This document shows, piece after piece, positions 9,733 through 18,669 of a DNA stretch of 64,000 bases (position 1 is its first letter; every line of letters begins with the position of its first letter). This DNA comes from Streptomyces sp. P9-A4 (GTDB lineage: Bacteria; Actinomycetota; Actinomycetes; Streptomycetales; Streptomycetaceae). The notes under the pieces are model-generated. The model saw only the letters and a program-made list of their open reading frames with translations. It did not search any database and was not told where the DNA came from. The stretch is taken from positions 248,001-312,000 of the forward strand of contig NZ_JAZIFY010000002.1 in assembly GCF_036634195.1 (NCBI RefSeq). Direction: 5' to 3'. The translations under genes were made by a program, and so were the position numbers.

Positions 9733-10265
9733 CCGCATGACACCCCGCTCGGGCGCTGCCCCTCCCCGTGGCGCACGAGCGGGGTTCTCGACGTCTGGAT
9801 CGCGGTCATGCGGTGAGCAGGACACGCCGACGCCATGCTCCCCGAACTCGGCGACATATTGTCGTCAGTCAATCAATCGCCGCTTTCTACAGCGACCGAT
9901 ACGCACTCTCGTTTCTCGGTTCTGGCACAGATCTTGGGGAGCGGTCGCGGAGTCACCGGGGCAACAGCATGGGTCGGGTCAGCCCCAGGGCCCTTCCGGA
10001 GTTCCGGACCACCTCGCGGGCGTCAGAATGTTCTAAGGGCGAACAGTGTGGCGTCAATCGCGTAGCGGAACATCCCCTGAAATCGCTTTCGCGCCTGCGG
10101 CCTGGGAAAAGGCCGCCGAAGGAGGGGCGTGCGGAGGATGTTTTCTTCATTCCTTCACGATGTTATGTAAAGCCCCCCTAAGATCGCTGACGAGACGGTT
10201 ATCCGCATCTCTGTGTACTCCCTCATGAGCCGGGCGAAAGCCCCTTACAGTGCTGAGAGCAGGGG
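9733..10265. other. Intergenic region before the surface-protein gene
   Basis: No coding potential stands out over this 533-bp stretch. The part from about 9880 to 9945 and from 10140 to 10200 is less GC-rich than the rest and probably holds the promoter of the gene starting at 10266. I could not assign -35/-10 boxes or a riboswitch with confidence. Confidence 0.4.
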
Positions 10266-13058
10266 ATGACATTCACATATGACGCCGCCAAGAGAGCCAC
10301 GCCCGACCCGCGAAGGCCTCGGTGGGGCGTGCTCGGCCGCCGTACCGTCGGCTGTCTGGGCCTGCTCGCCTTGGGAATCGGCAGTGGCACGTTAGCCGTG
10401 GCTCCTGCGGCGTATTCGCAGGCAGATGAAGGATCCGTGACGGTCCGGGTGATCCGGGCCGTGGACGACAGCGGTGTGTGGACACCCGCGCTGGAGCCGG
10501 GCATCGCCGGCGTCAGGGTGACCCTCACCGACGACGCGGGAGTGGGCGTCGAGGAGGTCACGGCGGCCGACGGCACCGTGACGCTCACTCCTCCGGAGGC
10601 CGGGGCCGCCAACGGCAAGTACCGCGTCCAGGTGGTCAACCCGAAGCCGGGTGTGCTGTTCCCGGCCTTCGCCTCCCGTCAGGGGCTGGAGGGTGCGCCC
10701 GACCGGCTCAGCAGCAACGAGGAGTTCGTCGACCTCTCCGGCGGCAAGAGCGTGGCCTACACCACCGGACTGTGGAGCCCCGCCGACTACTGCCAGAAGA
10801 ACGCGCCCTTGGTGACGACCTGCCAGCCCGCCACGCGTGAGGGCGGGACACAGCGCACGCTGGTCTCCTTCCCCTACTCGGCGCGCGGCCAGGACGGCGT
10901 CGACGTCAACGTTACGAACGTCGCCACCAACGCCGAGACCGGCACCCTGTACGGCATCGCGTGGAGCAAGGCCGACAAGCGGGTGTTCTCCTCGGCGGTG
11001 GCCAAGCGCACCACGGACTACGGTCCGGGCGGCGCCGGGGGAATCTACGTGACCGACCTGGCGCAGAAGAAGACCACCCTCTTCACGGTCGTCCCGGACG
11101 CGGGCACCACCGCGCACGGCCCGGGCACCGACGACGCCTTCCTGACCGTGCCGGGAAAGGAGAGCCTGGGCGGCATCAAGGTCACCGACGACGGGCAGGA
11201 CCTGCTCGTCGTCAACCTCAACAACCGCAAGCTCTACCGCTACGACGCCAAGGCGGCGACGGCGTCGGCGCCCGAGGCCGCCACGGCCATCCCCGATCCG
11301 GGCTGTCCGGCGGCGGCGGACTGGCGTCCGTTCGGCCTCGGCCTGCACGACGGCGTCGGCTATGTCGGCGGGGTGTGCTCCGGTGAGTCAACCGGGAAGT
11401 CCTCGGATCTGCGTGCCGTGGTCCTCCCCTTCGACATCGCCACCGGCGCGTTCCAGCGGCCGGTCCTCGACCAGCCACTGGACTACCCGCGCCAGTCCAC
11501 GGTCGGCGCGCCGCCGTGCGACGGAGCGGGCTGGTTCCCCTGGACCGGGACCTACCCGACCTCCCAGAACGGCCAGGCGTGCGCGACCTACATCGCCCAG
11601 CCCGAACCGCAGCTGGGCGAGGTCGACTTCGAGTCCGACGGCTCCATGCTGCTGGCGTTCCGCGACCGCTTCGCCGACCGCGCACCGGCGGGACCCGCTT
11701 CCGGCTCGGTCGGCACCGTGATGTCCGGCGGCGACCTGAACAAGGCCTGCCTGGTGGACGGCGCGTACGTGATGGACACCAACAACGGCTGCGGGCTCTC
11801 CCCTCGGGGCACCCGGTTCTTCGACACCAGCCGGATGGGTTCCCACCACAACGCCTCCTTCGCGGGCATGGCGTTCTCCAAGGTCGAGGACACCATCGCG
11901 ACCTCGGGTTTCGACCCCAACAGCACCGCCTTCGGATACGGCACCACCTTCAACAAGCGGGACGGCAGCCAGGACCCCAAGTCCGGTCTGCGTCTCAACC
12001 CGGCCCGCTCGGTGGCCCCGTTCGGCAAGGGCGCCTCGATGGGCGACCTGGAGGTGCTCTGCGACCGCGCCCCGCTCCAGATCGGCAACCGGGTCTGGTA
12101 CGACCCCGAGCGCACCGGCCTCCAGAAACCGGGCCAGCGGCCGGTCGCGGGCGCGACCGTCCACCTGTACGACGAGACCGGCAAGCTCGTGGGGACGACG
12201 GTGACGTCGCCGCGCGGCGAGTACTACTTCGACGACTCCAACGTCGCCGGCGGCCTCCAGCCGAAGACCAAGTACACCATCCGGCTCGACAACCCGGCCG
12301 ACTACGCCAAGGACGGGCCGCTCCATCAGTGGGTGCCCACCAAGGCGGGCGTCGGCGACAACCGCTTCATCGACTCCAAGGGCGTCGTCCCGCCAGGGGG
12401 GAGGTTCCCCGAACGGGCGCTGACCACCGGCGGGCCGGGGCAGAACGACCACACGTACGACTTCGGCTTCCGGCAGCAGGAGGGCGCGCTGCGCCTGGTC
12501 AAACAGGACCAGGGCGGCAAGACCCTGGCCCGTGCCACGTTCCAGCTGTGGAAGGAGACGAACGGCTCCGAGGGCCTGCAGATTTCCGGCGCCGCACCGG
12601 ACACCCGGGTGGGCGGACCCTGCGTGACCCGTGGCGACGGACGCTGCGGGGGTACCGGCACGACGGGCACCTACTACTGGCAGGAGGTCAAGGCGCCGGA
12701 CGGCTACGCCCTTCCGAAGGAGCCGGTGTTCGGGCCGCTGGTGCTGACCTCCGACAACCTCGACCGCGGGGTCTCGGTGACGGCGGTCAACAAGCGGCTC
12801 TCCAAGCCGACGCCCAAGCCGACACCGACGTCGAAGCCCAAGCCGACCACGCCGGCACCGGGCGCTCCCGGTGAACCGGGACCCCCTGGTGCGCCGGGGG
12901 CACCGGGCGCCCCGGGTGACGGCTCCGGCTCGGGTGGTCTGGCGGCCACCGGCACCAGCCTGGCGGGTCCGTTGGCGGCGGGCTGCGGTGCGCTCGTCGT
13001 CCTCGGCGCGGCGCTGGTCGTGACGATGCGGCGCAAGCGAAAGGGACAGCAGCCCTAG
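10266..13058 (+). CDS. LAATG-anchored surface protein with SdrD-B and SpaA-like domains
   Basis: This 930-residue exported protein has a signal peptide (hydrophobic GCLGLLALGIGSGTLAVAP after a basic start). A large middle part, about residues 170-590, is unassigned and may be a propeller. An SdrD-B type domain starts near IGNRVWYDPERTGLQKPG and has the GEYYFDDSNV turn. A SpaA-like prealbumin domain follows (GALRLVKQDQGGKTLARATF to YYWQEVKAPDGYALP). Then come a Pro/Lys-rich spacer, a short collagen-like run of Gly-X-Y triplets (GEPGPPGAPGAPGAPG), and a class E sortase signal LAATG with a final helix and a basic tail MRRKRKG. It should be covalently attached to peptidoglycan. The ATG at 10266 has a weak AGCAGGGG site. 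Confidence 0.82.
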   Translation: MTFTYDAAKRATPDPRRPRWGVLGRRTVGCLGLLALGIGSGTLAVAPAAYSQADEGSVTVRVIRAVDDSGVWTPALEPGIAGVRVTLTDDAGVGVEEVTAADGTVTLTPPEAGAANGKYRVQVVNPKPGVLFPAFASRQGLEGAPDRLSSNEEFVDLSGGKSVAYTTGLWSPADYCQKNAPLVTTCQPATREGGTQRTLVSFPYSARGQDGVDVNVTNVATNAETGTLYGIAWSKADKRVFSSAVAKRTTDYGPGGAGGIYVTDLAQKKTTLFTVVPDAGTTAHGPGTDDAFLTVPGKESLGGIKVTDDGQDLLVVNLNNRKLYRYDAKAATASAPEAATAIPDPGCPAAADWRPFGLGLHDGVGYVGGVCSGESTGKSSDLRAVVLPFDIATGAFQRPVLDQPLDYPRQSTVGAPPCDGAGWFPWTGTYPTSQNGQACATYIAQPEPQLGEVDFESDGSMLLAFRDRFADRAPAGPASGSVGTVMSGGDLNKACLVDGAYVMDTNNGCGLSPRGTRFFDTSRMGSHHNASFAGMAFSKVEDTIATSGFDPNSTAFGYGTTFNKRDGSQDPKSGLRLNPARSVAPFGKGASMGDLEVLCDRAPLQIGNRVWYDPERTGLQKPGQRPVAGATVHLYDETGKLVGTTVTSPRGEYYFDDSNVAGGLQPKTKYTIRLDNPADYAKDGPLHQWVPTKAGVGDNRFIDSKGVVPPGGRFPERALTTGGPGQNDHTYDFGFRQQEGALRLVKQDQGGKTLARATFQLWKETNGSEGLQISGAAPDTRVGGPCVTRGDGRCGGTGTTGTYYWQEVKAPDGYALPKEPVFGPLVLTSDNLDRGVSVTAVNKRLSKPTPKPTPTSKPKPTTPAPGAPGEPGPPGAPGAPGAPGDGSGSGGLAATGTSLAGPLAAGCGALVVLGAALVVTMRRKRKGQQP

Positions 13059-13103
13059 CGCTTGAGCGGGGCGACCGGCACCGGTGACCATCCGGTCCGG
13101 CTC

Positions 13104-13140
13104 GGGCGGGTTCACGGACCAGAGGTCCGTGAACCCGCCC
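13104..13140 (+). terminator. Hairpin terminator, 17-bp perfect stem
   Basis: GGGCGGGTTCACGGACC pairs perfectly with GGTCCGTGAACCCGCCC around a 3-nt AGA loop. It lies 45 bp after the surface-protein stop and 31 bp before the next gene, so it should terminate or attenuate transcription between them. Confidence 0.8.
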
Positions 13141-13171
13141 TCCTGTGCGACCGACGAGGGAGAGCGAGCAC

Positions 13172-14014
13172 ATGATGAGGAAGAAGAGGAAGCCCGGCGT
13201 CCGTGAGCCGCGCCGGGCCCTCTGGTTCAGAACGCTGGCCGCGATCACGGCGTGCGGCGCCGTGGTGGGCGGCCTGGTGGCCTGGCGCGCCTTCTCCGCC
13301 GGCACCGTCACGGACCGGCCGGTGACGACGGAGGAGGCGTCCAGGCTGGCGCTGTCCCGGCTGGGCCTCTACCGGGCCAGTCCCGTGGCGGTGACCCTCA
13401 CCACCGCCGAGGGCGGCGACGTGGTGGTGCGGGTCCAGGGGGTCGTGGACTACCGGAACCACAGGGCCGTGGGGACGTACCGGGTCACCGGTGCCTCAGG
13501 GACATCGCGGCCCTCGGGAGCCGCAGGCCCCCCGTCGAAGCGGCTCGACCAGGGGCTGATCGTCTGGGACGCGGGCGGCCTCGGCCTGGCACCCGCGCCC
13601 GAGGGCGACGGCAGCCCGTTCTGGCAGCAGGCCGAGCGTGTCCCGCGCTCCGGCTGGTCCGGGCGCTCCTATACGTCCGACCCGCTGGACGCGGGGCTCC
13701 AGTTGCTGATCGGGCTGGGCGCGGACCGCCCCGACAACCCGCTGCTGCTCGCGCAGTCCGGGGCGCGCTGGCTGGCGCGCGAACGCCTCGACGGCCGTGA
13801 CTACGACCGGTTCGCGGGGCCGCGGGCCCAGGGTGCCGCCCGGGGCACGGGACCGGACGGCGGACGGTCGCCGCTGACGTACTGGGTCGACGGCGACGGC
13901 GGGCTGCGACGGGTGACGATGCGGATGCCGGGACTGGGTGTCCCGGCCACCCTGGAGTTCTTCGGACGCGACGGCCGCGCGAAGCTCCCCGAGGCGCCGT
14001 GGATCACGCGTTGA
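13172..14014 (+). CDS. Membrane-anchored protein of unknown function
   Basis: The ATG at 13172 follows a GAGGGAGAGCGAG site and gives 280 residues. A basic N-terminus (MMRKKRKPGVREPRR) and one hydrophobic helix (ALWFRTLAAITACGAVVGGLVAW) are followed by an extracytoplasmic domain of about 230 residues. The domain begins with an EEASRLALSRLGLYRASPVA segment, reminiscent of secreted LppX/YcnI-like folds but not a clear match. It contains a WDAGGLGLAP stretch and a C-terminal YWVDGDGGLRRVTMRMPG beta segment. I do not recognise the family. It is separated from the surface-protein gene by a strong hairpin, so it is probably expressed independently or at a lower level. Confidence 0.7.
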   Translation: MMRKKRKPGVREPRRALWFRTLAAITACGAVVGGLVAWRAFSAGTVTDRPVTTEEASRLALSRLGLYRASPVAVTLTTAEGGDVVVRVQGVVDYRNHRAVGTYRVTGASGTSRPSGAAGPPSKRLDQGLIVWDAGGLGLAPAPEGDGSPFWQQAERVPRSGWSGRSYTSDPLDAGLQLLIGLGADRPDNPLLLAQSGARWLARERLDGRDYDRFAGPRAQGAARGTGPDGGRSPLTYWVDGDGGLRRVTMRMPGLGVPATLEFFGRDGRAKLPEAPWITR

Positions 14015-14096
14015 TCCGGCTCCTGGCCCCGGCACGTCCCTCCACCCTGGAACGGGGTGCCGCGGACCTGCCGGACCGGGCTCGGGGCGGTGGGGG

Positions 14097-14183
14097 CGAC
14101 CGGTCGAGCCCCGTCTCGGACCGCCCGGGCCGGCTCGGGGCCGTGGGAGACGACCGGTCGAACCCCCGCCTCGGACCGCCCGG
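14097..14183. repeat. Imperfect direct repeat, about 32 bp, two copies
   Basis: Copies at 14097-14128 and 14151-14183 share CGACCGGTCGA followed by a variable C-rich link and CTCGGACCGCCCGG. They occupy the convergent space between two genes and may be an old tandem duplication or a structured terminator region. Confidence 0.55.
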
Positions 14184-14190
14184 ATCGTAC

Positions 14191-15561
14191 TCAGCGGGCG
14201 CGCGGCACGGCCTCCGCGTTCTCCGGGAGCGGGTAGGCGGCCGGGTCGACGGCCCCGGGCAGACCGGTCGCCGGACGGCCCGGGGCCCCTGGGTCCGACA
14301 GGGGCGGCTGGGCGGGCGGGGCCGGTACCTCGTCGAACGGGATGCCGGGTGGTACCTGCACCGGGGTCGTCCGGCCCTCGGACGGCACCTCACCGCGGCG
14401 GGGGGTGCCGCAGCCCGCGAGACGCTCCAGGGAGGCGGGGCTCTGCGTGGCGGGCCGGTTGCCCGTGAAGCAGTTGCCGGGGTCGGCCGAGGCCAGGACG
14501 AGATCGGTGCCGTTGCCGGTGGCGCGGTTGTCCTCGACGCGGTTGCCGCTCGCCGGATGGCCCGGCGGATCGGTCACGACCACCCCGGCCGCCCGGTTGC
14601 CCCGGACCAGGTTGCGCTGGACGCGGTTCCCGGTGCCGCCGCCGATCCCGATCCCGATGCCGAAGCCCCCGTCCGCCTGCTCGGGCGTGTCGGGCGCGTT
14701 GTTGTCGACGACCGCGTTACCGGCGATCACCGCGCCGCGCTGCGGGGCGAGGGCCTCCAGGTCATTGGAGTTGACCGTGATGCCGACCCGGTTACGGGCG
14801 ACCCGGTTGCCCAGCACGAACAACCGGTCCGACGCGTTGGTCAGTTCGACGCCGACGGCGTTGCGCTCCACGGTGTTGTCCCGGACGACGGTGTCGCAGG
14901 GCTTGCACTGGCCGACGTAGATGCCGGAGTCGGCGTGCCCGGAGGCGTACGAGCCCTCGATCACGCCGTCGCGCGCGTCGAAGGCGTAGATGCCGTACAG
15001 GCCGTTGTCGTACGCCGTCACCCGGCTCGCGCGGAAGCCCCGGAGAGCGGGGAAGCGCTTGGTGTCCAGCGGGTCGTAGGCGGAGCCTCCGGCGCCGCGC
15101 TGTTGCAGTCGTTCGTCGGTCACGCCGGTGAACAGCACGCCGTTGGCGAGATAGCCGCGCACGGTGAGGTTCTCGACCACCGAGCCCGCACCGGTCACGG
15201 TGATGCCGTTGGCCAGTCGCACACCGCCGTCGAAGACCACCTTGTTGCGGTCCGTTCCGCGCAGCACCACACGGGGCTTGGTGACGCGCACGCTCTCCCG
15301 GTACACGCCCGGACCGATCAGCACCGTCTCGCCCTCGCGCGCGGCGTCCGCCGCCTCCTGCACGGTGGGGTAGTCCCCCGGGACACGCAGCACGCTCCCG
15401 GCGGGATGCCGCGCGTCGGAGGACGCCGTCTCCGGACCGGAGCAGCCGGTGGCGGCCAACGCGACCGCGACGACGAGCACCGACAGCCGCCGAGCCGTCC
15501 TCCACCCGCCCGATGGGCCGCCCGGACGTGCCAACGGGCCTCGTGAACACAGGATTTGCAT
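14191..15561 (-). CDS. Right-handed parallel beta-helix lipoprotein (NosD/pectate-lyase fold)
   Basis: This 456-residue protein has a lipoprotein leader ending in the lipobox LAATGC (Cys at about residue 40). The mature part starts with PGDYPTVQEAADAAREGE and LIGPGVYRESV, the entry motif of NosD-like beta-helices. A long series of right-handed beta-helix rungs follows (GNRVARNRVGITVNSND, NRVQRNLVRGNRAAGVVV, NRVEDNRATGNGTDLV). A Pro-rich C-terminal tail ends the protein. It is probably displayed on the outer face of the membrane and may bind or cut polysaccharide, but no catalytic residues can be assigned. It is divergent from the DyP peroxidase gene with only 30 bp between the start codons, so a shared compact promoter or an incorrect start for one of them is likely. 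Confidence 0.78.
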   Translation of the reverse strand: MQILCSRGPLARPGGPSGGWRTARRLSVLVVAVALAATGCSGPETASSDARHPAGSVLRVPGDYPTVQEAADAAREGETVLIGPGVYRESVRVTKPRVVLRGTDRNKVVFDGGVRLANGITVTGAGSVVENLTVRGYLANGVLFTGVTDERLQQRGAGGSAYDPLDTKRFPALRGFRASRVTAYDNGLYGIYAFDARDGVIEGSYASGHADSGIYVGQCKPCDTVVRDNTVERNAVGVELTNASDRLFVLGNRVARNRVGITVNSNDLEALAPQRGAVIAGNAVVDNNAPDTPEQADGGFGIGIGIGGGTGNRVQRNLVRGNRAAGVVVTDPPGHPASGNRVEDNRATGNGTDLVLASADPGNCFTGNRPATQSPASLERLAGCGTPRRGEVPSEGRTTPVQVPPGIPFDEVPAPPAQPPLSDPGAPGRPATGLPGAVDPAAYPLPENAEAVPRAR

Positions 15562-15591
15562 GGATGTTGTTTTATCGTCTCCAATGAGCCC

Positions 15592-16794
15592 ATGCCCACC
15601 GATCAGGGAAAAGAACAGGATTCATCCCGGCCCTCGGCCCGGGTGGGGCGGCGCCGGGCACTTCTGGCCGGCGGAGCGGTGCTCGCGGCCGGGATCGGCG
15701 CGGCGGGCGGTGAACTGGCGCGCGGCGACCGCGCGGACGGCCGATCCTCCGACGGCGCCCCCGCGGGTCCGATCCCCTTCCACGGTCCCCGGCAGCTGGG
15801 CGTCACGGCCCCTCAGCAACCGGCCACGCAGCTGCTCTCCCTGGACCTCCCGCGGACCTCCGCCACCGCCGACCGGACGACCCTGCGCGACGTCCTCGGC
15901 GCGCTGACCGGCACGCTCGCCGCCGCCGCGTCCGGCGCCCCGCCGGACCCCCGGCTCCAGGGCGGTGACACGACCCGGCTCACCTCGCTGGTCGGCGTCG
16001 GGCCCGCGCTCGCCGCCCGCCTCCGTCTCGGCGTCCCCGCTTCCCTCACCGAACTGCCGTCCTTCCCCGACGACCGCCTCGACCCGCGCCGCAGCGACGG
16101 CGACCTCCTGGTCCAGCTGTGCGCGGTCGACCGCTGGACCCTCACCGTCGTCGCCGAGCTCGTCGCCGCCGCCGCGCACGGCGCCGGAGCCACGACGCGC
16201 TGGACCCAGTCCGGTTTCCTCCCTCACACGGCCCCCGGCACCACCCCCCGCAACCTCTTCGGCTCCAAGGACGGCACCGCCAATCCCGACCGGACGGCGG
16301 CCGAGCGGTGGGTCTGGGGCCCACCCGGAGCCCACCGGAACGGCACCGTGCTGGTCTACCGCAGGATCCACATGGACGTCGCGGGCTTCGCGGCCCTCCC
16401 GGAGGCGCACCGCGACCGGGCGATGGGGCGCCGTATGCGCGACGGAGCCCCGCTCAGCGGCACGGCGGAGCACGACGAGCCGGACGTCTACGCCAAGAAC
16501 CCGAACGGCTCCTACGTCATCCCCGCCACCGCCCATGTGCGTCTCGCCAGCCCGCGCTTCGACCGCGGCGCCCGTATGCTCCGGCGCAGCTACAGCTACG
16601 ACGACGGCCCGGCCGACCGCGGACTCCTCTTCTGCGCGTTCATGCGCGACCCGGAGCAGTTCACCCGCGTCCAGAACCGCCTGTCCGCCCGCGACGCCCT
16701 CAACCCCTTCCTCGAACACCGGGCCTCGGCCGTGGCCTACGTCCTGCCCGGCGCCCCGAGCACCGCAGTCCTCGGCGAACAGCTCTGGACCTGA
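15592..16794 (+). CDS. Tat-exported DyP-type heme peroxidase
   Basis: This dye-decolourising peroxidase, EfeB-like, oxidises substrates with H2O2 outside the membrane. The N-terminus has a twin-arginine signal (VGRRRALLAGGAVLAAG). Catalytic landmarks are the GxxDG motif GSKDGTANP (distal Asp) and the proximal heme-histidine block AHVRLASPRFDRGARMLRR followed by SYSYDDG. The length of 400 residues is normal. I chose the ATG at 15592; a TTG 36 bp upstream in frame would lengthen the leader. EfeO and EfeU genes of an iron-uptake operon are absent, so this looks like a stand-alone enzyme, possibly involved in cell-surface oxidation. Confidence 0.9.
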   Translation: MPTDQGKEQDSSRPSARVGRRRALLAGGAVLAAGIGAAGGELARGDRADGRSSDGAPAGPIPFHGPRQLGVTAPQQPATQLLSLDLPRTSATADRTTLRDVLGALTGTLAAAASGAPPDPRLQGGDTTRLTSLVGVGPALAARLRLGVPASLTELPSFPDDRLDPRRSDGDLLVQLCAVDRWTLTVVAELVAAAAHGAGATTRWTQSGFLPHTAPGTTPRNLFGSKDGTANPDRTAAERWVWGPPGAHRNGTVLVYRRIHMDVAGFAALPEAHRDRAMGRRMRDGAPLSGTAEHDEPDVYAKNPNGSYVIPATAHVRLASPRFDRGARMLRRSYSYDDGPADRGLLFCAFMRDPEQFTRVQNRLSARDALNPFLEHRASAVAYVLPGAPSTAVLGEQLWT

Positions 16795-16829
16795 AGCCGG
16801 CCGGGGCGAAGTGCCCGGAGATCCGAGGG

Positions 16830-17066
16830 CGCCGTGCCGGCATCCGAGCCGGTCAGAGCGATCCCCACTCGCTCCGGGGCGTGGTTGAGCCGCGTGGTGA
16901 ACCGTGCGTACGGGGCGGCCAGCCGGGAGAACGGCTCGGCGAACGTCCGGCGCGGGCAGTCCGCCGACCACCTCGACCGTACCGAACGCGGCCGTGCCGC
17001 CTCGGCCTCCACCTCGTCGATCCCTTCGAACACCAGCGAGCCCCAGAACGGTGCGTCGGTCCGCAT
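16830..17066 (-). pseudogene. ISL3-family transposase remnant
   Basis: The minus-strand reading from 17066 begins MRTDAPFWGSLVFEGIDEVE, like the N-terminus of ISL3 transposases. It then jumps to CPRRTFAEPFSRLAAPYARF and LNHAPERVGIALTG, which in intact elements lie over 60 residues further on. The zinc-binding CxxC region between them and the whole DDE core are missing. It is a short scar of an insertion sequence. Confidence 0.55.
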
Positions 17067-17466
17067 GACCAGCACCCCTCACCGTCCACAACCGACCGCA
17101 TCAGCTGTCGACAGGCACCTGAGGGAGCGTCGATTCCGACCGTCCTCCGACGCGGCGGGCACGAGGGTTGTCCGAGGGCGGTCTCGCACACCGATTCAGA
17201 CACGTGCGGGTGACACCGTCTGATTACGCCGTTCGGCATGCGACCTAACCACGAACTGCGCGGTGGAGCCGAACGCTCCCCCGCACGTCACCCGCCGATC
17301 AGCCCAGCCGGCGAATCGCTTCCGCAGAAATGACCACACATGCCCATACTCTCGTTCTGCGTCTTCCGGGATGGCTCTGTTTTTCGGATCTTCAGGTCAT
17401 TCCGTCGTTCGATTATCCGTGCGAGCGGATCTTTAATTCATTCCGCTTCTCATCCCTGGAGAACAC
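17067..17466. other. Upstream region of the polysaccharide operon
   Basis: This 400-bp gap has no gene. The last 130 bp (from about 17330) are markedly AT-richer than the surroundings and contain TTTTTCGGATCTTCAGG and GATCTTTAATTCATTCC. They are the likely promoter region for the four-gene operon that starts at 17467. Confidence 0.45.
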
Positions 17467-18561
17467 ATGCGCGTTGCCGTGACCGGTGGCGGTGGTTTCC
17501 TTGGGTCACACCTGTGCGAGGCGCTTCTGCGGCGCGGCGACTCCGTGGTGTGCCTCGACAATTTCTCGACGGGCGACCCCGAGAACATCGCTCCTCTCCT
17601 GGCCCACCCGGCCTTCGAGTTCCAGCACGCCGACGTGAGCGAGTCCGTGAAGGTCGCCGGCCACGTCGATGCCGTCGCCCACCTGGCCTCCCCGGCCTCC
17701 CCTCCCGACTATCTGCGCCACCCGCTGGAGACGCTCGCGGTCGGAAGCCGCGGCACCGAGAACGCCCTCCACCTGGCCCTGCGTCACAGCGCGCGCTTCA
17801 TCCTCGCGTCGACGAGTGAGATCTACGGCGATCCGCTGGTCCACCCGCAGGAGGAGACGTACTGGGGCAACGTCAACTCCATCGGCCCCCGCAGCGTCTA
17901 CGACGAGGCGAAACGATACGCCGAGGCAGTCTCCGCCGCGTACCGCCGCACGCACGGAGTCGACGTCGGCATCGCCCGGATCTTCAACACCTACGGCCCC
18001 CGCATGCGCCCGCACGACGGTCGTGTGGTGTCCAGCTTCATCACCCAGGCCCTGACCGGCGAACCGCTCACCATCTACGGCGACGGCGGGCAGACCCGAA
18101 GCTTCTGCTACGTCGACGACCTGGTCCGAGGCCTGGTCGCGCTGCTCGACTCCTCCGAACTGGGACCCTTCAACCTCGGGAACCCGGTCGAGCGCTCCGT
18201 CTCCGAACTCGCCCGCATCGTACTGGAGATGACCGGCTCGTCCTCCGAGGTGAAGCACCACCCGCTGCCGGTCGACGACCCGGTCCGCCGCCGCCCGGTC
18301 ATCACCCGCGCCCGCGAGGTACTGGGCTGGGAGCCGGAGATCGACATCACCGAGGGCCTGCGTCGCACCGTCGCGTACTTCGGCGCCCACCCGGATCGCC
18401 TCGTCGCCTCGGCCGCGTCGATCCGCGGCGGCCAGGACGAGACGGTCCCCCTGGCCGCGGCGACGCCGGCGCCCCTCACGCCGCAGTCGATCCCCGGCCC
18501 GGCCGGCGCCGCCACCGGCGTCGCGGCCTCCGCGCCCGGGGCCACCGTCGCGGGTGGCTGA
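17467..18561 (+). CDS. UDP-glucuronate decarboxylase-like SDR (UDP-xylose synthase type)
   Basis: This 364-residue extended short-chain dehydrogenase has an N-terminal NAD site GGGGFLGSHLCEALL and acidic LDNFSTGD. The diagnostic segment PASPPDYLRHPLETL, the STSEIYGDP motif and the catalytic tetrad block GPRSVYDEAKRYAEA (Tyr and Lys) are characteristic of UDP-glucuronate decarboxylases rather than dTDP-glucose dehydratases. It should convert UDP-glucuronate to UDP-xylose. UDP-glucose dehydrogenase, which makes its substrate, is encoded three genes downstream. An Ala/Pro-rich tail of about 45 residues is unusual. A CTGGAGAAC ribosome site precedes the ATG, and almost the same leader precedes two other genes of the operon. 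Confidence 0.85.
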   Translation: MRVAVTGGGGFLGSHLCEALLRRGDSVVCLDNFSTGDPENIAPLLAHPAFEFQHADVSESVKVAGHVDAVAHLASPASPPDYLRHPLETLAVGSRGTENALHLALRHSARFILASTSEIYGDPLVHPQEETYWGNVNSIGPRSVYDEAKRYAEAVSAAYRRTHGVDVGIARIFNTYGPRMRPHDGRVVSSFITQALTGEPLTIYGDGGQTRSFCYVDDLVRGLVALLDSSELGPFNLGNPVERSVSELARIVLEMTGSSSEVKHHPLPVDDPVRRRPVITRAREVLGWEPEIDITEGLRRTVAYFGAHPDRLVASAASIRGGQDETVPLAAATPAPLTPQSIPGPAGAATGVAASAPGATVAGG

Positions 18562-18669
18562 CCCAAGGGCCGCGGCGGGCCTCCTGCCGGTCCCGCCGCG
18601 GCCCCGAGCCCGCCGGGCCTCCTCCCCCGGGCCTCTCACCCCGTCGCAACGCCTGGAGAACCTGCTGCC

